Notes under the pieces: generated by a model
Database searches by the model: none
Told to the model about the DNA's origin: nothing
Seen by the model: the letters and a program-made list of their open reading frames with translations, nothing else
Translations under genes and position numbers: made by a program
Shown: positions 1 to 5,102 of the stretch, one piece after another
How positions within the stretch are numbered: the first letter of the stretch is position 1
Layout: each line of letters begins with the position of its first letter
Assembly (NCBI GenBank): GCA_904501685.1
Contig: CAJGBX010000093.1
Location: forward strand, 1 to 5,102
Direction: 5' to 3'
Source: Clostridiaceae bacterium
Lineage (GTDB): Bacteria > Bacillota > Clostridia > Oscillospirales > Acutalibacteraceae
Length of the DNA: 5,102 nucleotides

Positions 1-24
1 CATTTATATCATCCCTTTAACTTA

Positions 25-230
25 ATTATAATGATTGTAGTTAGTCGAAACGCTCTAAAAGCGTTTCGACAAGCCACTTTTCAAGTGGCTTTAGCAAAAT
101 TAAATTGCAATTTAATTTTGCGCGACACTCATTTCAATGGAAAAGGACAAATTTTTATTAAAAATTTGTCGCAAAATCAAAGATTTTGTGGCGAAACAGG
201 ATTGTTTCGCCTAACCTATTTCATTATAAT
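25..230. repeat. Six-hairpin array enclosed by an outer inverted repeat
   Basis: Six inverted repeats lie almost head to tail: 44-54/60-70 (11 bp, loop 5), 71-79/83-91 (9 bp, loop 3), 94-106/109-121 (a perfect 28-nt palindrome), 146-156/160-170 (11 bp, loop 3), 171-178/182-189 (8 bp including one G-T, loop 3) and 191-198/203-210 (8 bp, loop 4). Only 122-145 between the third and fourth is unpaired. The set is bracketed by ATTATAATGA at 25-34 and its exact complement at 221-230, with a further 5-bp inner closing stem (40-44/211-215) separated by a 5x5 mismatch. This is seen directly. An open frame of 67 codons runs through it, but its residues merely translate the palindromes and no ribosome binding site precedes it. 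It could be a non-autonomous mobile element, a structured RNA, or a folded DNA site; the sequence alone does not decide. No target-site duplication is evident. Confidence 0.8.
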
Positions 231-288
231 GTAAAACCGTAATTCCGTCAATATTTTAAATATTTTTCACAAATGTAAAGAAAAACAC

Positions 289-317
289 TTGACAGATAGG
301 CAGTTAATGTGTATAAT
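289..317 (+). promoter_or_regulatory. Sigma-A-type promoter of the ylxM-ffh unit
   Basis: TTGACA (289-294) and TATAAT (312-317) match the vegetative consensus at all twelve positions, with the optimal 17-bp spacer. Transcription should begin near 324-325. This lies inside an upstream in-frame extension of ylxM, so the start codons at 289 and probably 328 are not the real ones. The promoter would drive ylxM, ffh, rpsP and khpA up to the terminator at 2608. Confidence 0.9.
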
Positions 318-345
318 ATCGGCTGTAATGGAAAATACTTTACAG

Positions 346-353
346 AAGGTGAG
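346..353 (+). promoter_or_regulatory. Ribosome binding site deciding the ylxM start
   Basis: AAGGTGAG matches the anti-Shine-Dalgarno complement well and lies 4 nt before the TTG at 358. It is downstream of the in-frame ATG at 328, which itself would be almost leaderless given the promoter at 289-317. This favours the TTG at 358 as the ylxM start. Confidence 0.65.
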
Positions 354-357
354 AGCT

Positions 358-669
358 TTGTCAAAGGATTTAAGTGTGGTTTTGCTTCTTGATTACTATG
401 GCGGACTACTCCCTGAAAAGCAACGCCGATTGGTGGAGTATTATTATTGTGACGATTTATCGTTGGCTGAAATTTCCGAGGCAGAGGTTATAACCCGTCA
501 GGGTGCAAGGGACGCTATAGTGCGTGCTGTTAAAAAGCTTCACGACTTTGAGGATACAATCGGGTTTGCTAAAAAAAGCGATAACGTCAAAAAACTTTTT
601 GAAAATTACGAGTTTGATAAATCCGACATTAATTTAGAAGCCTTGAAAAAGGCAATTCAAGAGATTTAA
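358..669 (+). CDS. YlxM-family helix-turn-helix protein, putative SRP regulator
   Basis: With a TTG start at 358 the product is 103 residues, close to the roughly 110 usual for the UPF0122/YlxM family. The family features are visible: an N-terminal LLLDYYGGLLPEKQ block (about 9-22), a YYYCDDLSLAEI segment, and a sigma-region-4-like helix-turn-helix around residues 34-54 ending in TRQGARDAI. The C-terminal third is charged and probably helical. YlxM is typically encoded directly before ffh and is thought to modulate signal recognition particle function, though its exact role is not settled. Here it is the first gene of the unit and ends 16 nt before ffh. The start is the least certain point: the ATG at 328 is in frame but would lie only about 3-4 nt from the predicted transcription start, whereas 358 has a good ribosome binding site and gives an N terminus of family-like length. 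Confidence 0.85.
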   Translation: MSKDLSVVLLLDYYGGLLPEKQRRLVEYYYCDDLSLAEISEAEVITRQGARDAIVRAVKKLHDFEDTIGFAKKSDNVKKLFENYEFDKSDINLEALKKAIQEI

Positions 670-685
670 AGGCAGGTGACTTACG

Positions 686-2050
686 TTGGCATTTGAGGGA
701 CTTTCGGAAAAATTATCGGCAGCGTTTAAAAAGCTGCGTTCAAAGGGTAAATTAAGCGAGGGCGATTTGAAGGATGCTATGCGTGAGGTTCGCTTGGCTT
801 TGCTTGAGGCCGATGTCAACTATAAGGTTGCTAAAGAGTTTACTAATTCAATAATTGAAAAGAGTATCGGTCAAAAGGTTTTAGAGAGTCTTACTCCGGC
901 ACAAATGGTTATTAAAATCGTCCGTGACGAGTTAACCGAGCTTATGGGCTTTGAAAACGTAAGACTTAATACTGCCAATAAAATTCCTACCGTTATTTTA
1001 ATGTGCGGTTTGCAGGGCTCGGGTAAAACTACACATTCAGCAAAATTAGCTAATCGTTTGAAGAGTCAGGGTCATAGACCGATGCTGGTCGGCTGTGATA
1101 TCTACCGTCCTGCGGCTATTGAACAGTTAAAGGTGTTGGGTGCCAAGATTAATGTGCCGGTTTTTGAAAAGGGTACACAGAAGCCTGAAAAGACCGCTGT
1201 TGAAGCTGTAAAGCACGCGAGAGATTACGGTAACGATTTCTTGATTTTGGATACTGCAGGCCGTCTTCACATAGATACCGAGCTTATGGATGAGCTAAAA
1301 CGCATCTGTAAAGCGGTTGAGGTTAATGAGATACTGTTGGTTGTTGACTCAATGGTGGGTCAGGATGCCGTAAATATTGCAAAAGCCTTTAATGATGTTT
1401 TGGAGATTTCGGGTGTTATCCTAACCAAGCTTGACGGTGATACCCGTGGCGGTGCCGCCCTGTCGGTTAAATCGGTCACCGGAAAGCCAATCAAGTTTAT
1501 TGGTACCGGCGAAAAGATTGACGATTTGGAGGAGTTTCATCCTGACCGAATGGCTTCCCGTATTTTGGGAATGGGTGATGTGCTTTCGTTTATCGAAAGG
1601 GTTGAAACTCAGATTGACGAAAAAGCTGCTTTGGAAGCCGCGAAAAAATTAGAGGAAAATAAATTTGACCTTAACGATTTGCTTGCTCAGTTTCAGCAGA
1701 TTAAGAAAATGGGCAATATCAAACAGCTTTTATCTATGATGCCGGGTGTCGGTAATCAGATAAAGGATTTGGATATTGATGATAAATCAATGCAGCGTAT
1801 CGAGGCAATAATCACCTCGATGACTGCCAAAGAGCGTGCGAAGCCCGAAATTTTGAACGCATCCCGACGTAAACGTATTGCGGCCGGCTGCGGTCAAAGA
1901 GTAGAGGATGTCAACCGTTTGATGCGTCAGTATGAGCAAATGAAAAAGATGTTCAAGCAGATGAACGGTATGGGCAAGAAAAACAAATTTATGAAGGGCT
2001 TAAAGGGTATGAATGGTATTCCCGGAAGCCTTAACGATTTCAAATTCTAA
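686..2050 (+). CDS. ffh: Signal recognition particle protein Ffh (SRP54)
   Basis: Ffh is the GTPase of the signal recognition particle. It binds SRP RNA and signal sequences of nascent membrane proteins and docks on FtsY at the membrane. The 454-residue product has the usual length and domain order: N domain (about 1-95, starting MAFEGLSEKL), G domain with P-loop GLQGSGKTT (108-116), DIYRPAA (138-144), DTAGR (189-193), TKLD (247-250) and GTGEK (273-277), then the methionine-rich M domain (about 325-454). The RNA-binding SRRKRIAAGCG stretch (393-403) has Cys where Ser is commoner. The C-terminal tail is rich in Met, Lys and Gly. The TTG start is supported by AGGTGA at 674-679, 6 nt upstream, and by the family N terminus. 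It follows ylxM by 16 nt and precedes rpsP by 52 nt. No FtsY gene is in the window. Confidence 0.98.
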   Translation: MAFEGLSEKLSAAFKKLRSKGKLSEGDLKDAMREVRLALLEADVNYKVAKEFTNSIIEKSIGQKVLESLTPAQMVIKIVRDELTELMGFENVRLNTANKIPTVILMCGLQGSGKTTHSAKLANRLKSQGHRPMLVGCDIYRPAAIEQLKVLGAKINVPVFEKGTQKPEKTAVEAVKHARDYGNDFLILDTAGRLHIDTELMDELKRICKAVEVNEILLVVDSMVGQDAVNIAKAFNDVLEISGVILTKLDGDTRGGAALSVKSVTGKPIKFIGTGEKIDDLEEFHPDRMASRILGMGDVLSFIERVETQIDEKAALEAAKKLEENKFDLNDLLAQFQQIKKMGNIKQLLSMMPGVGNQIKDLDIDDKSMQRIEAIITSMTAKERAKPEILNASRRKRIAAGCGQRVEDVNRLMRQYEQMKKMFKQMNGMGKKNKFMKGLKGMNGIPGSLNDFKF

Positions 2051-2102
2051 GTTATTTGAAGGTTTACCTTTAATATAAAATTAAAACAGGAGGTACATTA
2101 AA

Positions 2103-2342
2103 ATGGTTAAAATCAGACTTTGCCGTATGGGTGCTAAGAAGGCTCCTTTCTATCGCGTAGTAGTTGCAGATTCCAGATATCCGAGAGACGGTCGTTTCAT
2201 CGAGTCTATCGGTTACTACAACCCGATGACCGAGCCGGCTACCGTTCAGATTGATGCTGACGCAGCTAAAAAGTGGATTGCCAACGGTGCTCAGCTTACC
2301 GACACTGTTAAGGATCTTCTTAAAAAGAACAACGTTCTTTAA
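2103..2342 (+). CDS. rpsP: 30S ribosomal protein S16
   Basis: This small protein of the 30S ribosomal subunit is 79 residues, a normal length for S16 in Firmicutes. The diagnostic N-terminal block is present: MVKIRLCRMGAKKAPFYR, followed by VVADSRYPRDGRFIESIGYYNP. Cys7 sits where Arg is more usual, and the basic C-terminal KDLLKKNNVL end is typical. The ATG start has an AGGAGG at 2088-2093 with 9 nt spacing, the strongest ribosome binding site in the window, as expected for a ribosomal protein. Codon choice looks more biased (GGT, CGT, AAC, ATC) than in ffh, which fits high expression. The 52-nt gap after ffh holds no convincing promoter or terminator, so co-transcription from 289-317 is likely. 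khpA starts 22 nt after its stop. Confidence 0.98.
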   Translation: MVKIRLCRMGAKKAPFYRVVVADSRYPRDGRFIESIGYYNPMTEPATVQIDADAAKKWIANGAQLTDTVKDLLKKNNVL

Positions 2343-2364
2343 TGAGCAACAGGAGTAAATTGTT

Positions 2365-2598
2365 ATGACAGAATTGCTTGTTACCATTGTTTCAGGGTTG
2401 GTTTCCGACCCTAAAAGCGTAACTGTGACCGTTGACGAGCCTAATGAAGAGGGTGTTACTGTATATCATCTTCACGTTGCCGAGGGCGATATGGGACGAG
2501 TTATCGGAAAGCAGGGAAGAATTGCGAAGGCTATACGTGTTGTAATGCGTGCCGCCGCAAACCGTAACAACGAAAAAATTGCCGTTGAGATTGACTAA
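2365..2598 (+). CDS. khpA: KH-domain RNA-binding protein KhpA (YlqC family)
   Basis: The 77-residue protein is almost entirely a single KH domain. The nucleic-acid-binding GxxG loop is GKQG at residues 48-51, inside GRVIGKQGRIAKAIR, which is characteristic of KhpA/YlqC. The preceding strands (SVTVTVDEP, VTVYHLHVAEGD) and the final KIAVEID strand complete the fold. In other Firmicutes KhpA pairs with KhpB/Jag as a broad RNA-binding chaperone affecting cell division and sRNA or mRNA metabolism; that partner is not in this window. AGGAG at 2351-2355 lies 9 nt before the ATG. It is the last gene of the unit: the terminator hairpin begins 10 nt after its stop. The Bacillus gene ylqD, which can lie between khpA and rimM, is absent here; a structured leader takes its place. 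Confidence 0.95.
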   Translation: MTELLVTIVSGLVSDPKSVTVTVDEPNEEGVTVYHLHVAEGDMGRVIGKQGRIAKAIRVVMRAAANRNNEKIAVEID

Positions 2599-2607
2599 TG
2601 GCAAGAC

Positions 2608-2638
2608 AACACCCCTCAAAAGAGGGGTGTTCTTTTTT
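2608..2638 (+). terminator. Strong intrinsic terminator after khpA
   Basis: A perfect 10-bp stem (2608-2617 with 2622-2631), with a core of four consecutive C-G pairs and an AAAA loop, is followed by C and six T residues (2633-2638). This is a textbook Rho-independent terminator. It should end most transcripts from the ylxM promoter and so separates ffh-rpsP-khpA from rimM-trmD. Confidence 0.95.
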
Positions 2639-2639
2639 G

Positions 2640-2668
2640 TTGCAAAAATTAATGGTTTATGCTATACT
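2640..2668 (+). promoter_or_regulatory. Extended -10 promoter for rimM-trmD
   Basis: TTGCAA (2640-2645, four of six consensus bases) and TATACT (2663-2668, five of six) are 17 bp apart. A TG at 2660-2661 one base before the -10 makes an extended -10 element. The -35 box begins 2 nt after the T-tract of the preceding terminator. The predicted start is A2675 or A2676, giving rimM a leader of roughly 178 nt. Confidence 0.75.
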
Positions 2669-2674
2669 TTATAC

Positions 2675-2852
2675 AATGATTTTTAGCCAAAGCATTTAAA
2701 CTTGAACCAGCCTAAAAGGGCGGTTTTAAGGTAGCTTTTGGCTCTTTGTCGCACATAGGCGACAATTTGCGATTATTTTAACAATGCCACAGCATTAAAT
2801 CCTAATCCCAAAATCTGATTCGGGCTTGAATGCTTTGGCTAAGGAGAAGCTT
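2675..2852 (+). promoter_or_regulatory. Structured rimM leader, possible RNA switch
   Basis: A long-range helix pairs 2683-2710 with 2815-2842: 23 Watson-Crick pairs, 3 G-U pairs and 2 A-C mismatches over 28 positions, the outer 14 being perfect. It can extend outward by T2682-G2843, T2681-G2844 and T2680-A2845, thereby covering most of the rimM Shine-Dalgarno. Inside it are three hairpins: 2711-2717/2724-2731 (7 bp with a bulged A2728), 2746-2752/2759-2765 (7 bp, loop 6) and 2783-2787/2792-2796 (5 bp, loop 4). A competing helix pairs 2685-2693 with 2734-2743 (9 bp, one bulged T) and would exclude the long helix, freeing the Shine-Dalgarno. I recognise no known riboswitch or ribosomal-protein leader in it. 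The pairings are read directly; the switching role is inferred. A decayed inverted-repeat element is the main alternative. Confidence 0.65.
2841..2846 (+). promoter_or_regulatory. rimM ribosome binding site, potentially sequestered
   Basis: AAGGAG is 6 nt before the ATG at 2853 and fixes that start. Its first two bases are the end of the long leader helix, and the next three can pair with T2680-T2682, so accessibility should depend on the leader fold. Confidence 0.8.
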
Positions 2853-3365
2853 ATGCCTGAAAAATATTTAGAAGCCGGAAAAATTGTGGGAACCCACGGC
2901 GTAAAAGGTGAAATGCGTGTTCAGCCGTGGTGTGATACTGCCGCATTTTTAGCTAAATTCAAAAAGCTGTATCTAAAGAAGGATTCGAGTGAGTGTTTAA
3001 CGGTTAAATCACGTGCTCACGGAAATATGTGTTTGGTAAAGGCTGAAGGTGTGGATTCTATCGAGTCGGCCGAAAGATTACGCGGCAAAGTGGTGTATAT
3101 TGACCGAGAGGACTGTAAACTGCCTAAGGGTAGTTATTTTATCAATGATATAGTCGGTTGTGTGGTACTTGATGCCGAAACCGGTGAGGAGTACGGTGCT
3201 ATTTCCGATGTTTCCGAGACCGGTGCAAATGATGTGTGGCATATAAAAAAAGGGGATAATGAATATTACATTCCCAATGTGCCGACCTTTGTGAAAAAAG
3301 TTGATATTGATAATAAAAAAGTGTTTATTACACCGCTGAAAGGAACCTTCAGTGATGAGGATTGA
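2853..3365 (+). CDS. rimM: Ribosome maturation factor RimM
   Basis: RimM assists late maturation of the 30S subunit, acting around S19 and the 16S rRNA head. The 170-residue product has the family's two parts. The N-terminal RimM barrel begins YLEAGKIVGTHGVKGEMRV (residues 5-23). The C-terminal PRC-barrel-like domain starts around SYFINDIVGCVV (94-105) and includes YYIPNVPTFVKKVDI. It ends with a Ser/Asp/Glu tail. Length is normal (about 165-180). An in-frame TTG at 2826 would add nine residues, but it lies in the leader helix without its own ribosome binding site and adds a non-homologous stretch, so ATG 2853 is preferred. The last 11 nt overlap trmD, implying translational coupling. rimM beside trmD is a widely conserved pairing. 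Confidence 0.96.
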   Translation: MPEKYLEAGKIVGTHGVKGEMRVQPWCDTAAFLAKFKKLYLKKDSSECLTVKSRAHGNMCLVKAEGVDSIESAERLRGKVVYIDREDCKLPKGSYFINDIVGCVVLDAETGEEYGAISDVSETGANDVWHIKKGDNEYYIPNVPTFVKKVDIDNKKVFITPLKGTFSDED

Positions 3366-4038
3366 TATTTTAACCTTGTTTCCCGAAATGTGTGAAAGGG
3401 TGCTTAATGAAAGCATTTTAGGCAGAGCCAAAAGGGCGGGAATAGTGGAGCTTTATGCTCACGATATTCGTGAATTTGCCGGAAACAAACACAACCGGGT
3501 TGACGATGCACCGTATGGTGGCGGTAAGGGTATGGTTATGCAGGCAGAACCGATTTATCAGTGCTATAAAAGTCTTTTTATAGAGGGAGAAGACAAGCCG
3601 CACCTGATTTATATGTCACCGAAGGGCAAAACCTTTAAGCAATCTGATGCGTTGCGTTTGGCTCAATATGACAGAATCGTGCTGCTTTGCGGTCATTATG
3701 AGGGTGTTGACCAACGTGTAATTGATGAAATTGTGGATGAAGAAATATCGGTTGGTGATTATGTTTTGACCGGTGGTGAGTTACCTGCACTTATTGTCAC
3801 AGATGCCGTTTGCCGTATGCTTCCGGGTGTTTTGTCTGAGGAGGTTTGTTTTACTGAGGAAAGCCATTTCAACGGCTTGCTGGAGTATCCGCAGTATACC
3901 CGTCCGGAGGTTTGGCACGAAAGGCCGGTGCCTGAGGTTTTGATGTCGGGCCACCATTTGAATATAAAGAAATGGCGTGAGGAAAAGTCACTTGAGGTAA
4001 CTGAAAAAATGAGGCCTGATTTATTGAAAAATAAGTAA
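3355..4038 (+). CDS. trmD: tRNA (guanine37-N1)-methyltransferase TrmD, first copy
   Basis: TrmD transfers a methyl group from S-adenosylmethionine to N1 of G37, next to the anticodon, preventing +1 frameshifting. The product is 227 residues, somewhat shorter than the E. coli enzyme. It starts MRIDILTLFPEM and carries KHNRVDDAPYGGGKGM (45-60), MSPKG (87-91), LLCGHYEGVD (110-119) and ISVGDYVLTGGE (131-142), which form the trefoil-knot methyl-donor site, then the linker and tRNA-binding GLLEYPQYTRPEVW (174-187). Arg154 is present; Glu occupies position 169, where E. coli has the catalytic Asp. ATG 3355 is chosen over the adjacent GTG at 3352 on family homology; AAAGGA at 3339-3344 can serve either. 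It overlaps rimM by 11 nt. rplS, which often follows trmD, is not found here. Confidence 0.96.
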   Translation: MRIDILTLFPEMCERVLNESILGRAKRAGIVELYAHDIREFAGNKHNRVDDAPYGGGKGMVMQAEPIYQCYKSLFIEGEDKPHLIYMSPKGKTFKQSDALRLAQYDRIVLLCGHYEGVDQRVIDEIVDEEISVGDYVLTGGELPALIVTDAVCRMLPGVLSEEVCFTEESHFNGLLEYPQYTRPEVWHERPVPEVLMSGHHLNIKKWREEKSLEVTEKMRPDLLKNK

Positions 4039-4079
4039 TGGTAATTTTTGTATTATATACATAGAAGTTATTAGTTTTG

Positions 4080-4182
4080 TATGTTCAATTTTAACAAACT
4101 TAGCTTTTCGTTTTTGACCTAATTTGTCGCAAAACGAAAACTTTAAAAATTCTTTAGAACAAATTGTTGACTATTGAACATA
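4080..4182. repeat. Inverted repeat enclosing a hairpin, upstream of ptsH
   Basis: TATGTTCAAT at 4080-4089 is repeated exactly inverted at 4173-4182; a further AACAA at 4093-4097 pairs with TTGTT at 4164-4168 across a small internal loop. Enclosed is a hairpin with a perfect 10-bp stem (4105-4114/4131-4140) and an inner GAC/GTC stem (4116-4118/4126-4128). The hairpin has no T-run after it, so it is a poor terminator for trmD. The right arm lies within the ptsH promoter spacer. The remainder of 4039-4294 shows nothing else beyond the promoter and a short A/T-rich leader. Confidence 0.6.
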
Positions 4183-4194
4183 ATGTGGTATAAT
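4167..4194 (+). promoter_or_regulatory. Strong extended -10 promoter of ptsH
   Basis: TTGACT (4167-4172, five of six) and TATAAT (4189-4194, six of six) are 16 bp apart, with an upstream TG at 4186-4187 forming an extended -10. Transcription should begin near 4201, giving a leader of about 94 nt. This makes ptsH independent of rimM-trmD. No catabolite-response (cre) element is recognisable nearby. Confidence 0.88.
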
Positions 4195-4294
4195 GTTTTA
4201 GAATGAAAAACACTATTTTATGTTTTTACTTAAATATTAACCTTTCCGTCAGAACTTTCTGCGGATATCCAAAGATAATAAAGGAGTAATTATT

Positions 4295-4558
4295 ATGTTC
4301 GTAAAAGATGTTGTCGTACAGAATCAGGTTGGTCTTCATGCACGTCCCGCTACTTTCTTCATTCAGAAGGCAAATGAGTTCAAGTCTTCTATTTGGGTAG
4401 AGAAGGAAGAGCGCAGAGTAAACGCAAAGAGCCTTCTTGGTGTTCTTTCTCTCGGTATCATCGGCGGAACTGCAATCCGTATTATCGCTGACGGCGGTGA
4501 TGAGCAGGCTGCAGTTGAGGGTCTTGTAGCCCTTGTAGAGTCTGGCTTTGCTGAGTAA
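4295..4558 (+). CDS. ptsH: Phosphocarrier protein HPr
   Basis: HPr carries phosphate from enzyme I to the sugar-specific enzyme II proteins of the phosphotransferase system in the cytoplasm. The 87-residue product has the usual length. The active-site GLHARPA places His15 in the canonical position, and VNAKSLLGVLSLG contains Ser46, the site phosphorylated by HPr kinase in Firmicutes to make the CcpA co-regulator. The presence of His15 argues for HPr and against Crh, which lacks that histidine. The ATG has AAGGAG at 4281-4286, 8 nt away. Strong promoter, strong ribosome binding site and biased codons (CGT, CTT, GGT) all point to high expression. No ptsI follows, so this HPr is encoded apart from enzyme I, at least within the window; it sits between two trmD-type genes. 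Confidence 0.97.
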   Translation: MFVKDVVVQNQVGLHARPATFFIQKANEFKSSIWVEKEERRVNAKSLLGVLSLGIIGGTAIRIIADGGDEQAAVEGLVALVESGFAE

Positions 4559-4584
4559 TTTTAATAATTGGTTTAATTAAATTT

Positions 4585-4620
4585 AAAACCGGTTGAAGTA
4601 ACTAACTTCAATCGGTTTTT
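4585..4620 (+). terminator. Intrinsic terminator after ptsH
   Basis: A 15-bp stem with one G-T pair (4585-4599 with 4605-4619) and a 5-nt loop is followed by, and partly made of, a T-run at 4616-4620. The A-run on the left arm could also make it work for the opposite strand. It begins 26 nt after the ptsH stop and only 22 nt before the next start codon. Confidence 0.85.
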
Positions 4621-4641
4621 CTATAAAAAGAAGAGTTTATT

Positions 4642-5102
4642 ATGAAGATTACTGTTTTAACAATGTTTCCAGAGTTTTTCGGGTCGTTTTTAAATATGCC
4701 TACAGTTAAGCGTGCAATTGAAAAGTCGGTGGCAGAGATAGAAATTGTAGATATCAAGGATTTTGCCGACGGGTGCTTCAGAATGATTGACGATTCACCG
4801 TATGGCGGTGGTGCGGGGATGATTATGCGGTGTCAGCCGATTGTTGATGCCCTGCGGTCGGTAGAAACTGAGAATTCAACAAAAATCCTGCTTTCGCCTA
4901 AGGGTGAAAAATATAGTCAAGGGTACGCTCGCAGGCTGTCAAAAAATAAGCATATTATTCTATTATGCGGCCATTATGAGGGTGTTGACGCACGGGTTGA
5001 AAAGTATTTTGACAGTCAAATTTCGATTGGCGACTATATTTTAACCGGCGGTGAAATTGCAGCCGAGGTTATTATCGACTCGGTTGTACGGTTGCTAGAC
5101 GG
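4642..5102 (+). CDS. trmD: Second TrmD-type tRNA methyltransferase, cut by window end
   Basis: The 153 codons visible are the N-terminal two-thirds of a second TrmD-family protein, beginning MKITVLTMFPEFF. The knot motifs are intact: SPYGGGAGMIM (52-62), SPKG (85-88), LLCGHYEGVD (107-116) and ISIGDYILTGGE (127-138), with an Arg at 150 aligning with Arg154 of the first copy. By eye, 27 of the first 67 residues match the first copy without gaps, so the two are old paralogues rather than a recent duplication. Differences: CFRMIDD replaces KHNRVDD, one residue is missing before the ISIGDY motif, and DG replaces PG at 153-154. The C-terminal tRNA-binding domain lies beyond the edge. The ribosome binding site (AAGAG, 4631-4635) is weak, and no clear promoter follows the ptsH terminator, so read-through may supply its transcript. 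It probably binds S-adenosylmethionine; whether it makes m1G37 is unknown. Confidence 0.9.
   Translation, partial: MKITVLTMFPEFFGSFLNMPTVKRAIEKSVAEIEIVDIKDFADGCFRMIDDSPYGGGAGMIMRCQPIVDALRSVETENSTKILLSPKGEKYSQGYARRLSKNKHIILLCGHYEGVDARVEKYFDSQISIGDYILTGGEIAAEVIIDSVVRLLD

Overview
The window looks like a core-gene region of a low-to-moderate GC Firmicute, most likely a clostridial (Ruminococcaceae/Oscillospiraceae-like) chromosome. The evidence is the gene order ylxM-ffh-rpsP-khpA-rimM-trmD, the AGGAGG-type ribosome binding sites, the TTG starts, strong sigma-A-type promoters, and an HPr protein carrying both His15 and Ser46. The lineage is inferred from protein flavour and context, not from a search. 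All genes are on the + strand.

Layout: positions 1-288 hold no credible gene, but 25-230 is a striking array of six back-to-back near-perfect hairpins enclosed by an outer inverted repeat. A consensus promoter (289-317) then starts the first transcription unit: ylxM (358-669), ffh (686-2050), rpsP (2103-2342) and khpA (2365-2598), closed by a strong intrinsic terminator (2608-2638). A second promoter (2640-2668) begins immediately after that terminator. It would transcribe a leader of about 178 nt (2675-2852) with an unusual fold: a 28-position long-range helix encloses three small hairpins and reaches into the rimM ribosome binding site. A shorter competing helix is also possible. rimM (2853-3365) and trmD (3355-4038) overlap by 11 nt.

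Positions 4039-4294 are non-coding. They contain an inverted repeat enclosing a hairpin (4080-4182), a very good extended -10 promoter (4167-4194) and the leader of ptsH (HPr, 4295-4558). ptsH ends at an intrinsic terminator (4585-4620). A second, clearly divergent trmD-type gene (4642 to the window end, 153 codons seen) follows.

How the genes fit together: the first unit serves protein targeting (Ffh with its probable regulator YlxM), the small ribosomal subunit (S16) and RNA binding (KhpA). The second serves 30S maturation (RimM) and tRNA m1G37 methylation (TrmD). ptsH gives the sugar PTS phosphocarrier and carbon-regulation hub.

The best leads are the putative RNA switch before rimM, the six-hairpin array at the left edge, a sequence motif (TTTGTCGC) found in all three long non-coding stretches, and the two trmD paralogues flanking ptsH.
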